64,000 nucleotides of DNA, from contig CALVUF010000005.1 of the NCBI GenBank assembly GCA_944363525.1, positions 82,107-146,106 on the forward strand. Reading direction: 5' to 3'. Numbering within the stretch: the stretch's first letter is position 1; every line of letters starts with the position of its first letter. The notes below the pieces were generated by a model. It was not told the DNA's origin and did not search any database. It worked only from the letters and a program-made list of their open reading frames with translations. The stretch comes from an uncultured Bacilli bacterium. GTDB lineage: Bacteria; Bacillota_I; Bacilli_A; RFN20; CAG-826. This document shows, piece by piece, positions 1 through 8,593 of the stretch. A program made the translations under genes and the position numbers.

Positions 1-813
<813 letters not shown>

Positions 814-820
814 CAACTCT

Positions 821-855
821 AGCCCATTGTCTACAAGCAAACGATGGGCTTTTTT
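821..855 (+). terminator. Intrinsic terminator of the atp operon
   Basis: AGCCCATTGT and ACGATGGGCT form a 10-bp stem with one G-T pair around a 10-nt loop. Five or more T residues follow directly. It starts 8 nt after the atpC stop. Confidence 0.85.
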
Positions 856-894
856 GATACGTAAAAGGCTGGGATAGATTGGGCTATAATCCAG

Positions 895-986
895 CGAAAG
901 TGTTAAGCAGAATACCACGAAAGTGTTAAGTAAAAACCAACGAAAGTGTTAAGTAAAACGCCACGAAAGTGTTAAGCCAAATGAGC
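895..986. repeat. Four tandem 23-bp units with a fixed CGAAAGTGTTAAG core
   Basis: The 13-mer CGAAAGTGTTAAG occurs at 895, 918, 941 and 964, exactly 23 bp apart each time. The 10-bp linkers vary but stay A-rich. A TATAAT box at 884-889 lies just upstream. No gene overlaps the array, and the 814-1111 interval holds nothing else that I can identify apart from the atp terminator. The 23-bp period is about two helical turns, so the cores lie on nearly one DNA face, as with iterons or operators. It is not a CRISPR array: the linkers are only 10 bp and there is no cas gene. Confidence 0.85.
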
Positions 987-1111
987 TGTTATCAAAAATC
1001 TTTCGATCAAAGCGAATATCTCCTAAAGACGTTTTTGCCGCGGCTTTCCCCGAATATGCATAACGCGAATTAAGCCTTTCTTTTCTACTCTAATTGGCGA
1101 ACAATAAGCCC

Positions 1112-2182
1112 ATGGACCGAATCAAGAAAAAATTAGGCTTTGGAATGATGCGCCTGCCGATGAACGGCGAAGACATCGATATCGAGCAGACCAAAAAGAT
1201 GGTCGATGCTTTCATGGCGGCGGGATTCAATTATTTCGATACCGCCCACGGGTATATCAATGAGAAGAGTGAGAGGGCCGTCAAAGAGGCTCTGACCTCC
1301 CGTTATCCCCGGGAGGCTTATGTTTTAACCGATAAGCTTTCCTCCAATTACTTCAATAAAGAAGAGGACATCGAGCCGATGCTTGACACCCAGCTCGCTT
1401 GGTGCGGAGTTTCCTATTTCGACTTCTACCTCATGCATGCCCAGGGGCGGAACAATTACCAGCATTATATGGATTGCCACGCCTATGAAGTGGCGAAGAA
1501 GATGAAGGAGAAAGGCAAGATCCGCCATATCGGCATCTCCTTCCATGATTCCGCCGAGTTCCTCGATAAGATCTTGACCGAGCATCCGGAGATCGAGATC
1601 GTGCAGCTCCAGTTCAATTACTTAGACGAGGATGACCCGAACGTCCAGAGCTTAGCCTGCTATAAAGTGGCGGAGAAGCATGGTCTCCCGGTCATCGTCA
1701 TGGAACCGGTTAAGGGTGGGCGGCTCGCCAAAGTCAGCGCCCCGGTCGCCTCCTTATTCAAATCCCTATCCTCGGCTTCCCCGGCCTCTTTCGCCATTAG
1801 ATATGCCGCCTCCTTCCCTAACGTCAAAATGGTCCTCTCCGGCATGAGCGATACTTCCCAAATGGAAGATAACATCGCGACCATGAAGGACTTCGTCCCC
1901 TTAAACGAGAAAGAGCAATCGGTCATCGCCAAAGCCCGTTCCTACTTGCGGACCGAAGGCTTGATCGAATGTACCCATTGCGAATATTGCGAGGCCGTCT
2001 GCCCGGTCAAGATGCCGATCCCCGATATCTTCGCCGCTTTAAACGAAGAACGGGCCGCCGGGAAAAAGATCGATGTTTCCTTATCGGAGAAATCGGCTGA
2101 GTGCCTCGCCTGCGGGGCCTGCGAATCGATGTGCCCCCAGCATTTGCCCATCCGCGATCTATTGACGAAGGCGAATCGGTAA
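1112..2182 (+). CDS. Aldo/keto reductase with C-terminal ferredoxin-type [4Fe-4S] domain
   Basis: This is an NAD(P)H-dependent oxidoreductase of the aldo/keto reductase fold, about 356 aa. The catalytic residues are visible: Asp and Tyr in FDTAHGY (about 42-48), Lys in LTDKL (about 75) and His in YLMHAQG (about 109). The last 80 residues carry two cysteine clusters, CTHCEYCEAVCP and CLACGACESMCPQ, which should bind iron-sulfur clusters as in the Fe-S subgroup of this family. The substrate is unknown. I chose the ATG at 1112 because homologues begin close to the KLGFGMMRLP motif; an in-frame TTG at 1094 would add 6 residues. Neither start has a convincing ribosome binding site. Confidence 0.85.
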   Translation: MDRIKKKLGFGMMRLPMNGEDIDIEQTKKMVDAFMAAGFNYFDTAHGYINEKSERAVKEALTSRYPREAYVLTDKLSSNYFNKEEDIEPMLDTQLAWCGVSYFDFYLMHAQGRNNYQHYMDCHAYEVAKKMKEKGKIRHIGISFHDSAEFLDKILTEHPEIEIVQLQFNYLDEDDPNVQSLACYKVAEKHGLPVIVMEPVKGGRLAKVSAPVASLFKSLSSASPASFAIRYAASFPNVKMVLSGMSDTSQMEDNIATMKDFVPLNEKEQSVIAKARSYLRTEGLIECTHCEYCEAVCPVKMPIPDIFAALNEERAAGKKIDVSLSEKSAECLACGACESMCPQHLPIRDLLTKANR

Positions 2183-2241
2183 AAAAGCGGTGGAACTTTA
2201 ACCGTGCCTTACTATAATTTCCTCGTTTAGAGGAAAAGCGC

Positions 2242-3459
2242 ATGAATTTCATCTTCGTCTCCCCCAACTTCCCGACCAACTATTATCTCTGGGTCGAGGC
2301 TTTGAAACGCCATGGGGTCAATGTCTTAGGCATCGGCGATTCGCCTTATTGGGATCTCCATCCCCGGCTGAAGGAATCGCTTACCGAATACTATTACGCC
2401 GATCTTTCGGATATGGGGCAACTTGAAGCCGCCTGCCGTTATTACCAAGACAAGTACGGTAAGATCGATTACATTGAATCCGACAATGAGTGGTGGCTAT
2501 ATTCCGATGCTTTGCTTCGGGAGAAGTTTGGCGTCGACACCGGTTTCCATCCGGCCGATATGAACAAGATCAAAGCCAAGTCGGCGATGAAGGAATACTT
2601 CAATAAAGCCGGGGCCAAAACCATGCGTTATATCCTCGTTGATGGGGAGCAGGACAAAGCCAAAGCCCAAGCTTTCCGCGATGAAGTCGGCTACCCCCTC
2701 TTCGTCAAGCCGAATATCGGCGTGGGGGCCGCCTCCTCTTATGCCCTCCATGACGATAAGGAATTCGACGAATTCTTCAAGCAGCGCCTCCCCGAGACCT
2801 ACATCATGGAGGAATACGTCGAAGGGTTCATCGTCTCTTATGATGGGATCTGCGATTCGAAGTCCAACGTCGTCTTCGATGCCGCCGACCATTTCCTGAC
2901 CCCGATCGCTGACATCGTCAATGAGAAGGAAGATTACTATTACTACAACACTCCCTTTGAATTGCCTTTCTTCGATATCGACAAGAAGAAGTTCCGGGAA
3001 CTCGGGCGGAAGGCGGTCAAAGCCTTCGGCATCAAGAAGCGGTTCTTCCACATCGAGTTCTTCGTCTTGACCAAAGACCGGCCCGGTCTTGCTAAAAAAG
3101 GCGAGTTCGTCGCCCTTGAATGCAATATGCGCCCGGCCGGCGGCTATACCCCGGACTTAATCGACTTCGCCAACTCGGTCTCGGTCTATGACATCTATGC
3201 CGACGTCATCTGCTTCGATGAGAATCGGCAGAAGATGGATTATCCTAAATATTACGCCTTTGCCTCGGCTAGGCGCGATGGGGTCAATTACCTCCATAGC
3301 GAGGATGAGATCCTCTCCCATTATCAAAACCACCTTTGCTTGCATGGCCGTTACCCAGCCCATATGGCCATCGCGATGGGCGATAGCTTCTACTACGCCA
3401 AATTCGATTCCTTTGAGGAAGGGCAAGCGTTCGATCGGTTCGTTCGGACTAGGAAATAA
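2242..3459 (+). CDS. ATP-grasp domain carboxylate-amine ligase-like protein
   Basis: The 405-aa protein has the ATP-grasp layout: a Rossmann-like N-terminal preATP domain (FVSPNFPTNYYLWVEALKRHG), a central lysine strand (YPLFVKPNIGVGA, about 152-164), an adenine-contact segment (YIMEEYVEG) and metal ligands near VALECNMRPAGG. Such enzymes activate a carboxylate as an acyl phosphate and join it to an amine or thiol. The substrate cannot be read from the sequence. A TATAAT box lies at 2213-2218 and an AGAGGA-type ribosome binding site precedes the ATG, so this gene has a normal leader. It is convergent with the next gene. Confidence 0.75.
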   Translation: MNFIFVSPNFPTNYYLWVEALKRHGVNVLGIGDSPYWDLHPRLKESLTEYYYADLSDMGQLEAACRYYQDKYGKIDYIESDNEWWLYSDALLREKFGVDTGFHPADMNKIKAKSAMKEYFNKAGAKTMRYILVDGEQDKAKAQAFRDEVGYPLFVKPNIGVGAASSYALHDDKEFDEFFKQRLPETYIMEEYVEGFIVSYDGICDSKSNVVFDAADHFLTPIADIVNEKEDYYYYNTPFELPFFDIDKKKFRELGRKAVKAFGIKKRFFHIEFFVLTKDRPGLAKKGEFVALECNMRPAGGYTPDLIDFANSVSVYDIYADVICFDENRQKMDYPKYYAFASARRDGVNYLHSEDEILSHYQNHLCLHGRYPAHMAIAMGDSFYYAKFDSFEEGQAFDRFVRTRK

Positions 3460-3479
3460 GAGGCTCTGGCCTCTTTTTT
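3458..3479 (+). terminator. Terminator of the ATP-grasp gene
   Basis: AAGAGGC and GCCTCTT form a 7-bp stem with a 4-nt loop, followed by a run of T. It begins at the stop codon and reaches the last codon of the convergent lipoprotein gene. Confidence 0.75.
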
Positions 3480-4155
3480 AGTTGAGTGCTTCCTGACTGA
3501 TTAAGAAGTAGGGCTCTTTATCGTCTTTGACGTCAGGATAGATCTCCTGATAGAACTTTTCGTATTCATCATTATTGGAATAGACGTATTGTCGGGAACT
3601 GTCTTTCGCGAATTCGTAGGCTTCCGGGGTCCGGACGTTATAGATCTCGACGTAATTGGCCGCGTCCCCGAGTTTCTTGGCCAAGCCATCCTCATCTCGA
3701 TATAACCCCTTCAGATCAATGGATTCGGCCTTTTCAAAAGAAGAGCATAGCAATAGCATCGGGGTGTATAGATCGCTTAGGATTTCGGCGTAACTATCGG
3801 ATAAAGCCCGCAGAAAGGGGACATAGAGGGTGATTTCTTGGTCGTGGATGCCATAGCATTCGACTCCGTATTGCTTGGTGACGGAAGCAAAAGTCGGTTC
3901 GAGGGTGGCGCAGTGGGAACAGCTGGCCTGGGTCAAAAGGATTAAGGAGGCGGAGCCATATTCGAGCTTGATTTGAAACTGCTCGAAATCAAAGGGGACG
4001 AGGGCGCTTTCGTAATTGAGCCCCTTGGCCGTCGACGTATCAAAGCTTTTCTCGACATAGGCATAGCCTTCCCCTTTATGGGTATCGAAGGCGATACTCC
4101 TTCCGCAGGAGGCTAAGCAGAGGGGAAGAAGGGCGAGGAGGGCTAAGTGTTTCAT
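3478..4155 (-). CDS. Thioredoxin-fold lipoprotein with CSHC motif
   Basis: The 225-aa product starts with a lipoprotein signal (MKHLALLALLPLCLASC), with the lipidated Cys at residue 17. The segment LILLTQASCSHCATLEP (about 93-109) has a CxxC pair at the place expected in thioredoxin-like proteins. It is probably a membrane-anchored, extracytoplasmic thiol-redox or disulfide-handling protein, but its partner is unknown. The promoter box TATAAT (4163-4168) ends 7 nt before the ATG and there is no ribosome binding site, so the mRNA is probably leaderless. Confidence 0.65.
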   Translation of the reverse strand: MKHLALLALLPLCLASCGRSIAFDTHKGEGYAYVEKSFDTSTAKGLNYESALVPFDFEQFQIKLEYGSASLILLTQASCSHCATLEPTFASVTKQYGVECYGIHDQEITLYVPFLRALSDSYAEILSDLYTPMLLLCSSFEKAESIDLKGLYRDEDGLAKKLGDAANYVEIYNVRTPEAYEFAKDSSRQYVYSNNDEYEKFYQEIYPDVKDDKEPYFLISQEALN

Positions 4156-4162
4156 CGGGGCG

Positions 4163-4217
4163 ATTATACCCTAACTTGCGGCTATACAGTGCAAAGCCCC
4201 GTCTTTGCCTCTATACT
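4163..4217. promoter_or_regulatory. Divergent promoter pair for the lipoprotein gene and ppa
   Basis: On the minus strand, TATAAT at 4163-4168 serves the lipoprotein gene (ATG at 4155). On the plus strand, TATACT at 4212-4217 serves ppa (ATG at 4225). Both boxes end 7 nt from their ATG, so the predicted transcription start coincides with the start codon. The two -35 regions lie in the same 43 bp, so the promoters may compete. Confidence 0.6.
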
Positions 4218-4224
4218 TATGGAC

Positions 4225-4764
4225 ATGAACTTAATCCACTCGGTCCCTTCCGCTTACCAAACCCCCTCTTCCTTCTATGCCGTGGTCGAGATTTCCAGCG
4301 GCTCCTCGGCCAAATACGAGATCGATCATGAGTCGGGGGCCTTGGTCTTAGACCGCTTCCTCTATACCTCAACCCATTATCCCCATAACTACGGGTTCAT
4401 CCCCAAGACCTGGGGCGGGGATGAGGATCCGCTCGACGTCTTAATCGTCTCCTCGGGCCCGATCGTCCCGTTAGCCATGGTCAAGTGCTATCCGATCGGG
4501 GTGCTGACCATGATCGATTCGGGGAAAGAGGACGTCAAGATCATCGCCATCCCCGAGAAAGACCCCTTCTACAACGCCTTCCATTCGGTCGATGCCTTGC
4601 CCGACCATGTCGAAGAGGAAATCCGTCACTTCTTCACCGTCTATAAGGAACTAGAGCACGGCAAGAAGACCGTCGTCCAAGGCTATGGCGGGGTCAAGGA
4701 AGCCGAGGAAGCGATTGAAAAAGGGCTCCTCCGTTATCAAGAGAAATTCCCGTCGAGGGAATAA
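4225..4764 (+). CDS. ppa: Inorganic pyrophosphatase (family I)
   Basis: This soluble enzyme hydrolyses pyrophosphate and so drives biosynthetic reactions. The 180-aa length suits bacterial family I enzymes. It has KYEIDHESGALVLDR, the conserved YPHNYGFIP segment and the metal-binding GGDEDPLDVLI block. The reading frame is open upstream to 4147, but I start at 4225 (ATG AAC) because the -10 box TATACT ends at 4217 and the family begins near here. An ATG at 4219 is also in frame. Confidence 0.93.
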   Translation: MNLIHSVPSAYQTPSSFYAVVEISSGSSAKYEIDHESGALVLDRFLYTSTHYPHNYGFIPKTWGGDEDPLDVLIVSSGPIVPLAMVKCYPIGVLTMIDSGKEDVKIIAIPEKDPFYNAFHSVDALPDHVEEEIRHFFTVYKELEHGKKTVVQGYGGVKEAEEAIEKGLLRYQEKFPSRE

Positions 4765-4833
4765 AAGGCTTAAAAATCGTTGGTTCCTTGGGCGAATAAA
4801 GGGGCTTTTTGTTCTTGAATTTAGCCCAAAACG

Positions 4834-4900
4834 AGAATTTTCGGGATTGGATGCACGGAAATTCCAGAATTTTCGGGAAAATATGCACGAAAATTCTGGA
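4834..4900. repeat. Two 32-bp direct repeats, each with inverted GAATTTTCG / CGAAAATTC arms
   Basis: AGAATTTTCGGG starts at 4834 and 4866, and ATGCACG at 4851 and 4883, giving a period of exactly 32 bp. In the second unit GAATTTTCG and CGAAAATTC form a perfect inverted repeat; the first has one mismatch (CGGAAATTC). The block ends at the expected -35 position of the downstream ATPase gene, whose -10 TATGAT lies at 4918-4923. It looks like a tandem operator or iteron for that gene. The ATPase itself binding it is an inference. Confidence 0.85.
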
Positions 4901-4929
4901 ACATAAGCTTTCTGTGCTATGATAAGCCC

Positions 4930-6360
4930 ATGATTAAGCGAAAAATCGAAGACAATATCCGCCGATTCATCGATGAAACCCCCATGCGGGAGGAGAAGGG
5001 CATCCATAAATGCCTGCTTATCGACGGGATGCGACAAATCGGCAAAACCTATTCCATCCGCCGGGCCTTGGGCTTTATGGAAAACGATCTTTCCCAGCCT
5101 TTCGCCACCTATCCAGGCGAGGGCTTTTCCGCCACCGCCCTTTACCTCGATTTCCATTCGCGGAAGGAGATAAGGGATATCTTTAGTTTCAGCCTTCAAC
5201 CTAAGCATTTGCTTCAATCGCTTTCCTTGCTGCCGGAATTCCGCTCCCTTGACCTTCGGCCTCGGCCTGACAATCGGATCATCCTCGCCCTTGATGAGAT
5301 TCAGGACAGCGAAGACGGGCAAGGGATCGATGCTTTGAAGTATCTGACCTATCAGCCTTACCTCACCGTCATTGCCTCCGGGTCTCTGGTCGGGGTGGCC
5401 CTAAAGAAAGCCCATAGTTTCCCAGTTGGCTATCTCGATTCCCGCCGGATGTATCCGCTCGATTTCGAGGAGTTCATGTGGGCAAAAGGGTATAAGGAAT
5501 CCTTCATCGATAGCCTCGTCGATGCGGCTTGCGCTTTCCGCCCATTGCCGCCTTCGGTTCATGAGGAGCTCTCGATCCTCTACCGGGAGTTCCTATTGGT
5601 CGGGGGGATGCCGGAAGTCGTCTCCTTTTATCTGGGGCAGTCGAAATTCGATCCGGCCTCGATTTACGTGGTGGCCCGGAACCTGCTTTCTTCCTTAGAG
5701 AACGATTTGGGGAAATACGCTTCGCCTTTAATCGGCCGGCGGGCCCGGATGGTGTTGGAGTCGTTGCCGCGGGCCATCGCCAAGGAACGGACCCGGTTCT
5801 TCTATTCCGACGTCGATAAGAACGCCAAAGCCCGCGACTATGAGGCTTCGCTCGACTATCTGAAGGATTCGGGCATGGTCATCCACGCCGATAACCTGAC
5901 CCATTGCGATATCCCCCTCAAAGCCTTTGAACGGGTTGATTCGGAAAAGCTTTACGTTGCCGACAATGGTTTGTTCTTCGCCTTGTCGGGCTTGGACTTC
6001 GCTTACGCCTTAACCCCTGGCGAGAACCATATGGGCAAAGGGCCGATCTACGAGAATGGGGCGGCCACCGTCTTAAGCCCCTTGTTCGATGGCCTCCATT
6101 ACTATTCCAATGCCAAAGGGGTGGAGATCGATTTCGTCACCTCCTATGAAAATAGGGTTGTCTTGTTGGAAATCAAAAGCTCAGCGAATAAGAAAAGCAA
6201 ATCGCTGCCCGAGCTGAGACGGCAGAACCCGAAGGCTATAGCTATCCACTCGGGATTCCGCAATATCGGCTATATCGACAATCTCTTCAGCCTCCCGGCT
6301 TATCTTCTTCCCTTCCTCGACCGGATTCTGCCCAGTTTGCTGACGCTATCTGATCAATAG
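4930..6360 (+). CDS. AAA+ ATPase with C-terminal DUF4143 (nuclease-like) domain
   Basis: This 476-aa orphan ATPase has a Walker A motif GMRQIGKT (about 34-41), a Walker B motif ILALDEIQD (about 117-125) and the sensor-like VIASGSLVGV segment. The C-terminal region (from about 370) has YENGAATVL followed by EIDF and VVLLEIKSS, the E-x-D...E-x-K pattern of the DUF4143/PD-(D/E)xK-like domain. Members are numerous in Firmicutes and Bacteroidetes and their role is not established. The -10 box TATGAT ends 6 nt before the ATG with no ribosome binding site, so it is probably leaderless. Two 32-bp repeats lie just upstream. The 3' end overlaps the convergent kinase gene by 7 bp. Confidence 0.85.
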   Translation: MIKRKIEDNIRRFIDETPMREEKGIHKCLLIDGMRQIGKTYSIRRALGFMENDLSQPFATYPGEGFSATALYLDFHSRKEIRDIFSFSLQPKHLLQSLSLLPEFRSLDLRPRPDNRIILALDEIQDSEDGQGIDALKYLTYQPYLTVIASGSLVGVALKKAHSFPVGYLDSRRMYPLDFEEFMWAKGYKESFIDSLVDAACAFRPLPPSVHEELSILYREFLLVGGMPEVVSFYLGQSKFDPASIYVVARNLLSSLENDLGKYASPLIGRRARMVLESLPRAIAKERTRFFYSDVDKNAKARDYEASLDYLKDSGMVIHADNLTHCDIPLKAFERVDSEKLYVADNGLFFALSGLDFAYALTPGENHMGKGPIYENGAATVLSPLFDGLHYYSNAKGVEIDFVTSYENRVVLLEIKSSANKKSKSLPELRRQNPKAIAIHSGFRNIGYIDNLFSLPAYLLPFLDRILPSLLTLSDQ

Positions 6361-7157
6361 CCTAGATACCGCTTTATCGTTTCCTTCCCTTTTTGGAAGC
6401 GGGCGATCTTGCTGTCAAATATCGCTTTCCCGGCTTCGCAGCCTTGAAGGTAACGGGCTTTGGCCCAATAGGCCCATAAAATATCCAGGCAATAGCTTAA
6501 GGCCAAAGTTTTTTCCTTATCCGCCGGCCCGAAATCGAAGTTTAGGTCGATGTCATTTTCCTCGACGAAGGAAAGATAATCGAGGATCGAGGGGGCGTCG
6601 GCGGCAAACTCCAAATCCAGGAAAAAGGCTTGGCCCTCGCTAAAGAGGATATTCCCGGCCCAGAGGTCATTATGGGAATAGACGGAAGGATAGGATTCGA
6701 TTTCCTTGATGGCTTTGATTTGGTATTGCCGGCTCATCTCCCCTTCGATCTCGGGGATATCCCCGGCTTGGGCGTGGTAGAAACTGATCCGCTTGGCTAA
6801 ATCGAACTCGATGCCGATGAGGGGGCAATGATGCAACTGCTTGATTGACCGCTCGACGGCTTGGATATCCTCGATGGTGAACTTTTCTTTGACCGTTCCC
6901 TTAAGCCGTTGCTCGACTTTATGTCCTTCTTTGGAAAAGTAAGCGACCTTCGGAAGGATAGGGCAATGGGCGCCTTTCGCGATGGCGAGCCTTTCTTTCT
7001 CGGGGGTATCGAGGAAGTCGATGGGGTAGGGGGTCTTATAACGATAGATATGCTTGCTAGTCCCATAGATTTGATTGGAGGTTCCGCCTTTTAAAAGAAC
7101 AGGTTTTTCCTCGTCTTTGGCTTGGGCGAAAAGGAAGGAGAGTTCCCGTTCGTTCAT
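6354..7157 (-). CDS. Choline kinase/LicA-like phosphotransferase
   Basis: The 267-aa protein has the aminoglycoside/choline kinase fold. VYSHNDLWAGNILF (about 169-182) is the catalytic Brenner-type loop, and FLDLEFAADAP supplies the metal-binding Asp of the DFG-equivalent position. KGGTSNQIYG near the N-terminus fits the nucleotide-binding loop. Likely substrates are choline or a related small alcohol, but an aminoglycoside-like or sugar substrate cannot be excluded. Its start overlaps the stop of rqcH by 4 bp, so the two genes form a translationally coupled unit. Confidence 0.65.
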   Translation of the reverse strand: MNERELSFLFAQAKDEEKPVLLKGGTSNQIYGTSKHIYRYKTPYPIDFLDTPEKERLAIAKGAHCPILPKVAYFSKEGHKVEQRLKGTVKEKFTIEDIQAVERSIKQLHHCPLIGIEFDLAKRISFYHAQAGDIPEIEGEMSRQYQIKAIKEIESYPSVYSHNDLWAGNILFSEGQAFFLDLEFAADAPSILDYLSFVEENDIDLNFDFGPADKEKTLALSYCLDILWAYWAKARYLQGCEAGKAIFDSKIARFQKGKETIKRYLGY

Positions 7158-8530
7158 TTAACCTTCTCCCGTAATGCATAGGCTTCTTTCGCTTCGGGGG
7201 ATATCCGCCGAATCAAAGCCGACTGGTATTCGCCTAAGACCACTTGGCCTTTCTCTTTGCCTTTCCTTATATTCCCCCTCGGGCAATAGATGACCTCCCC
7301 TTCTTCCAGGTGAGAGGCAAGCAAGGTCAACTCGCAGCCGTATTGGATCTGCTTATCGCTCGGGTTATCGGCTTGGATCAATAAGTGGGCCCCATGGGTA
7401 TCCTTGACGTGGAGCCAATAATGGGACTTCCTGGTATCGTAAACGAAAGAAAGGAAATCGTTCATCGCCGCGTTATGGCCAAACAGATAGACGGTCCCGT
7501 CGATCTCTACTTTATAAGGATATAAGGCCGGGCTCAGCTTCTCTTTCTTCTCTTTGGCTTTCCGGTCCAAAATCGAATAACGATCCAATAGTTCTTTGAT
7601 CGCTTCCTCCGAGGCATTTTGGATGATAGGCAATAAGGAGGCGGCCTCTTCTCCTTCTTGTCTAGCCAATTCGATGTATTTATCGGCGTTTTCGATGGTT
7701 GCCCGGGCTTTCTTGGCCCGTTTGAAGAAGGCTTCGGCGTTCTCGGTCAAGGACTTGGCTTTGTTTAAGGCCACCTTCTCCCCGTAATAATCCATAAAGC
7801 CGGAATCTAAATCAATCGAGTCGAGGTTCATGAAGATGAAGTTGCCTTTCTCGCCGTCGTTAAGATGGCTTTCGGCCTCCAATTTATCCTGGGTCAATTG
7901 GCTGACCTTCTTTTGGCTGGCCTTGATCTTCCGTTTGCAAAGGTTTAGTAGGGGGCCCGCCAAAGCGGCTGCCTTCTGGCGGAAGATGATCGTTTCCCTT
8001 GCAATCATCTCTTGGTTATAGGCTTCCAAATCGAAAGGCGAGGGATCGATCTCCTCGGTCAGCTTTCTTTCCGGGGGGAGGTAACTGGCCCCTTTGAGCA
8101 AAAGGCGCCCGGCTTCCCCGTGGTAACTGGCGACGATTTGATGGGAATTCTCACAAAGGACCATGTTGCCTCGTCCGGGCATCAATTCGATATAAAGGTC
8201 ATAGACGGTGGGGTGGAATACCTCATTGACCCCTTCTAACTGGAAAACGATGATCCGGTCATCGTTAAAGGGCGAGACATCGATGACCAAAGCATCGGAT
8301 AGCCTTTTCTTCAAGGCCTCGAGGAACGGCGATGACAAAGATGGGCTAAAAGAAGTGGGGGAAAGGTAGCACCCCATCTCCCCTTTGAGGTTAATGACCA
8401 AACTCGTCCCCTTATTGATCGAGGCCGAAAGATGGCCGGGGGCGAATTCCTTGAAAAGCCGGAGCTTTTTATTGAACAAGGCCGTCTTCAAGGCGGCGAC
8501 GTAACTAGGGAAATGGCGGAGGCGGATCAT
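7154..8530 (-). CDS. rqcH: NFACT protein RqcH (ribosome quality control)
   Basis: RqcH (also called FbpA/Rqc2 homologue) binds stalled 50S-peptidyl-tRNA complexes and recruits alanyl-tRNA to add C-terminal Ala tails. Here the NFACT-N region has the DDRIIVFQLEG segment with the Asp-Arg pair needed for tailing, and MPGRGNMVL. A long coiled coil spans about 190-330. The NFACT-R domain has HYWLHVKDTHGAHLLI near residue 375. At 458 aa it is about 100 residues shorter than Bacillus RqcH, mostly around the middle. TATAAT ends 8 nt before the ATG, so it is probably leaderless. Confidence 0.85.
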   Translation of the reverse strand: MIRLRHFPSYVAALKTALFNKKLRLFKEFAPGHLSASINKGTSLVINLKGEMGCYLSPTSFSPSLSSPFLEALKKRLSDALVIDVSPFNDDRIIVFQLEGVNEVFHPTVYDLYIELMPGRGNMVLCENSHQIVASYHGEAGRLLLKGASYLPPERKLTEEIDPSPFDLEAYNQEMIARETIIFRQKAAALAGPLLNLCKRKIKASQKKVSQLTQDKLEAESHLNDGEKGNFIFMNLDSIDLDSGFMDYYGEKVALNKAKSLTENAEAFFKRAKKARATIENADKYIELARQEGEEAASLLPIIQNASEEAIKELLDRYSILDRKAKEKKEKLSPALYPYKVEIDGTVYLFGHNAAMNDFLSFVYDTRKSHYWLHVKDTHGAHLLIQADNPSDKQIQYGCELTLLASHLEEGEVIYCPRGNIRKGKEKGQVVLGEYQSALIRRISPEAKEAYALREKVK

Positions 8531-8563
8531 ACCGGGCGATTATAGCATTGTCGACGTGGGGTT

Positions 8564-8588
8564 TAAAAAGCCGTTCATTTGAACGGCT
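8564..8588 (-). terminator. Terminator of the cytosine methyltransferase gene
   Basis: AGCCGTTC-ATTT-GAACGGCT is a perfect 8-bp stem (8569-8588). On the minus strand it is followed by TTTTT. It lies directly after the methyltransferase stop and upstream of the rqcH promoter. Confidence 0.85.
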
Positions 8589-8593
8589 GGTAG

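Noticed and set aside
895..986. CRISPR array
   Set aside because: The constant part is 13 bp, the linkers only 10 bp, and no cas gene is near. It fits an iteron/operator array better.
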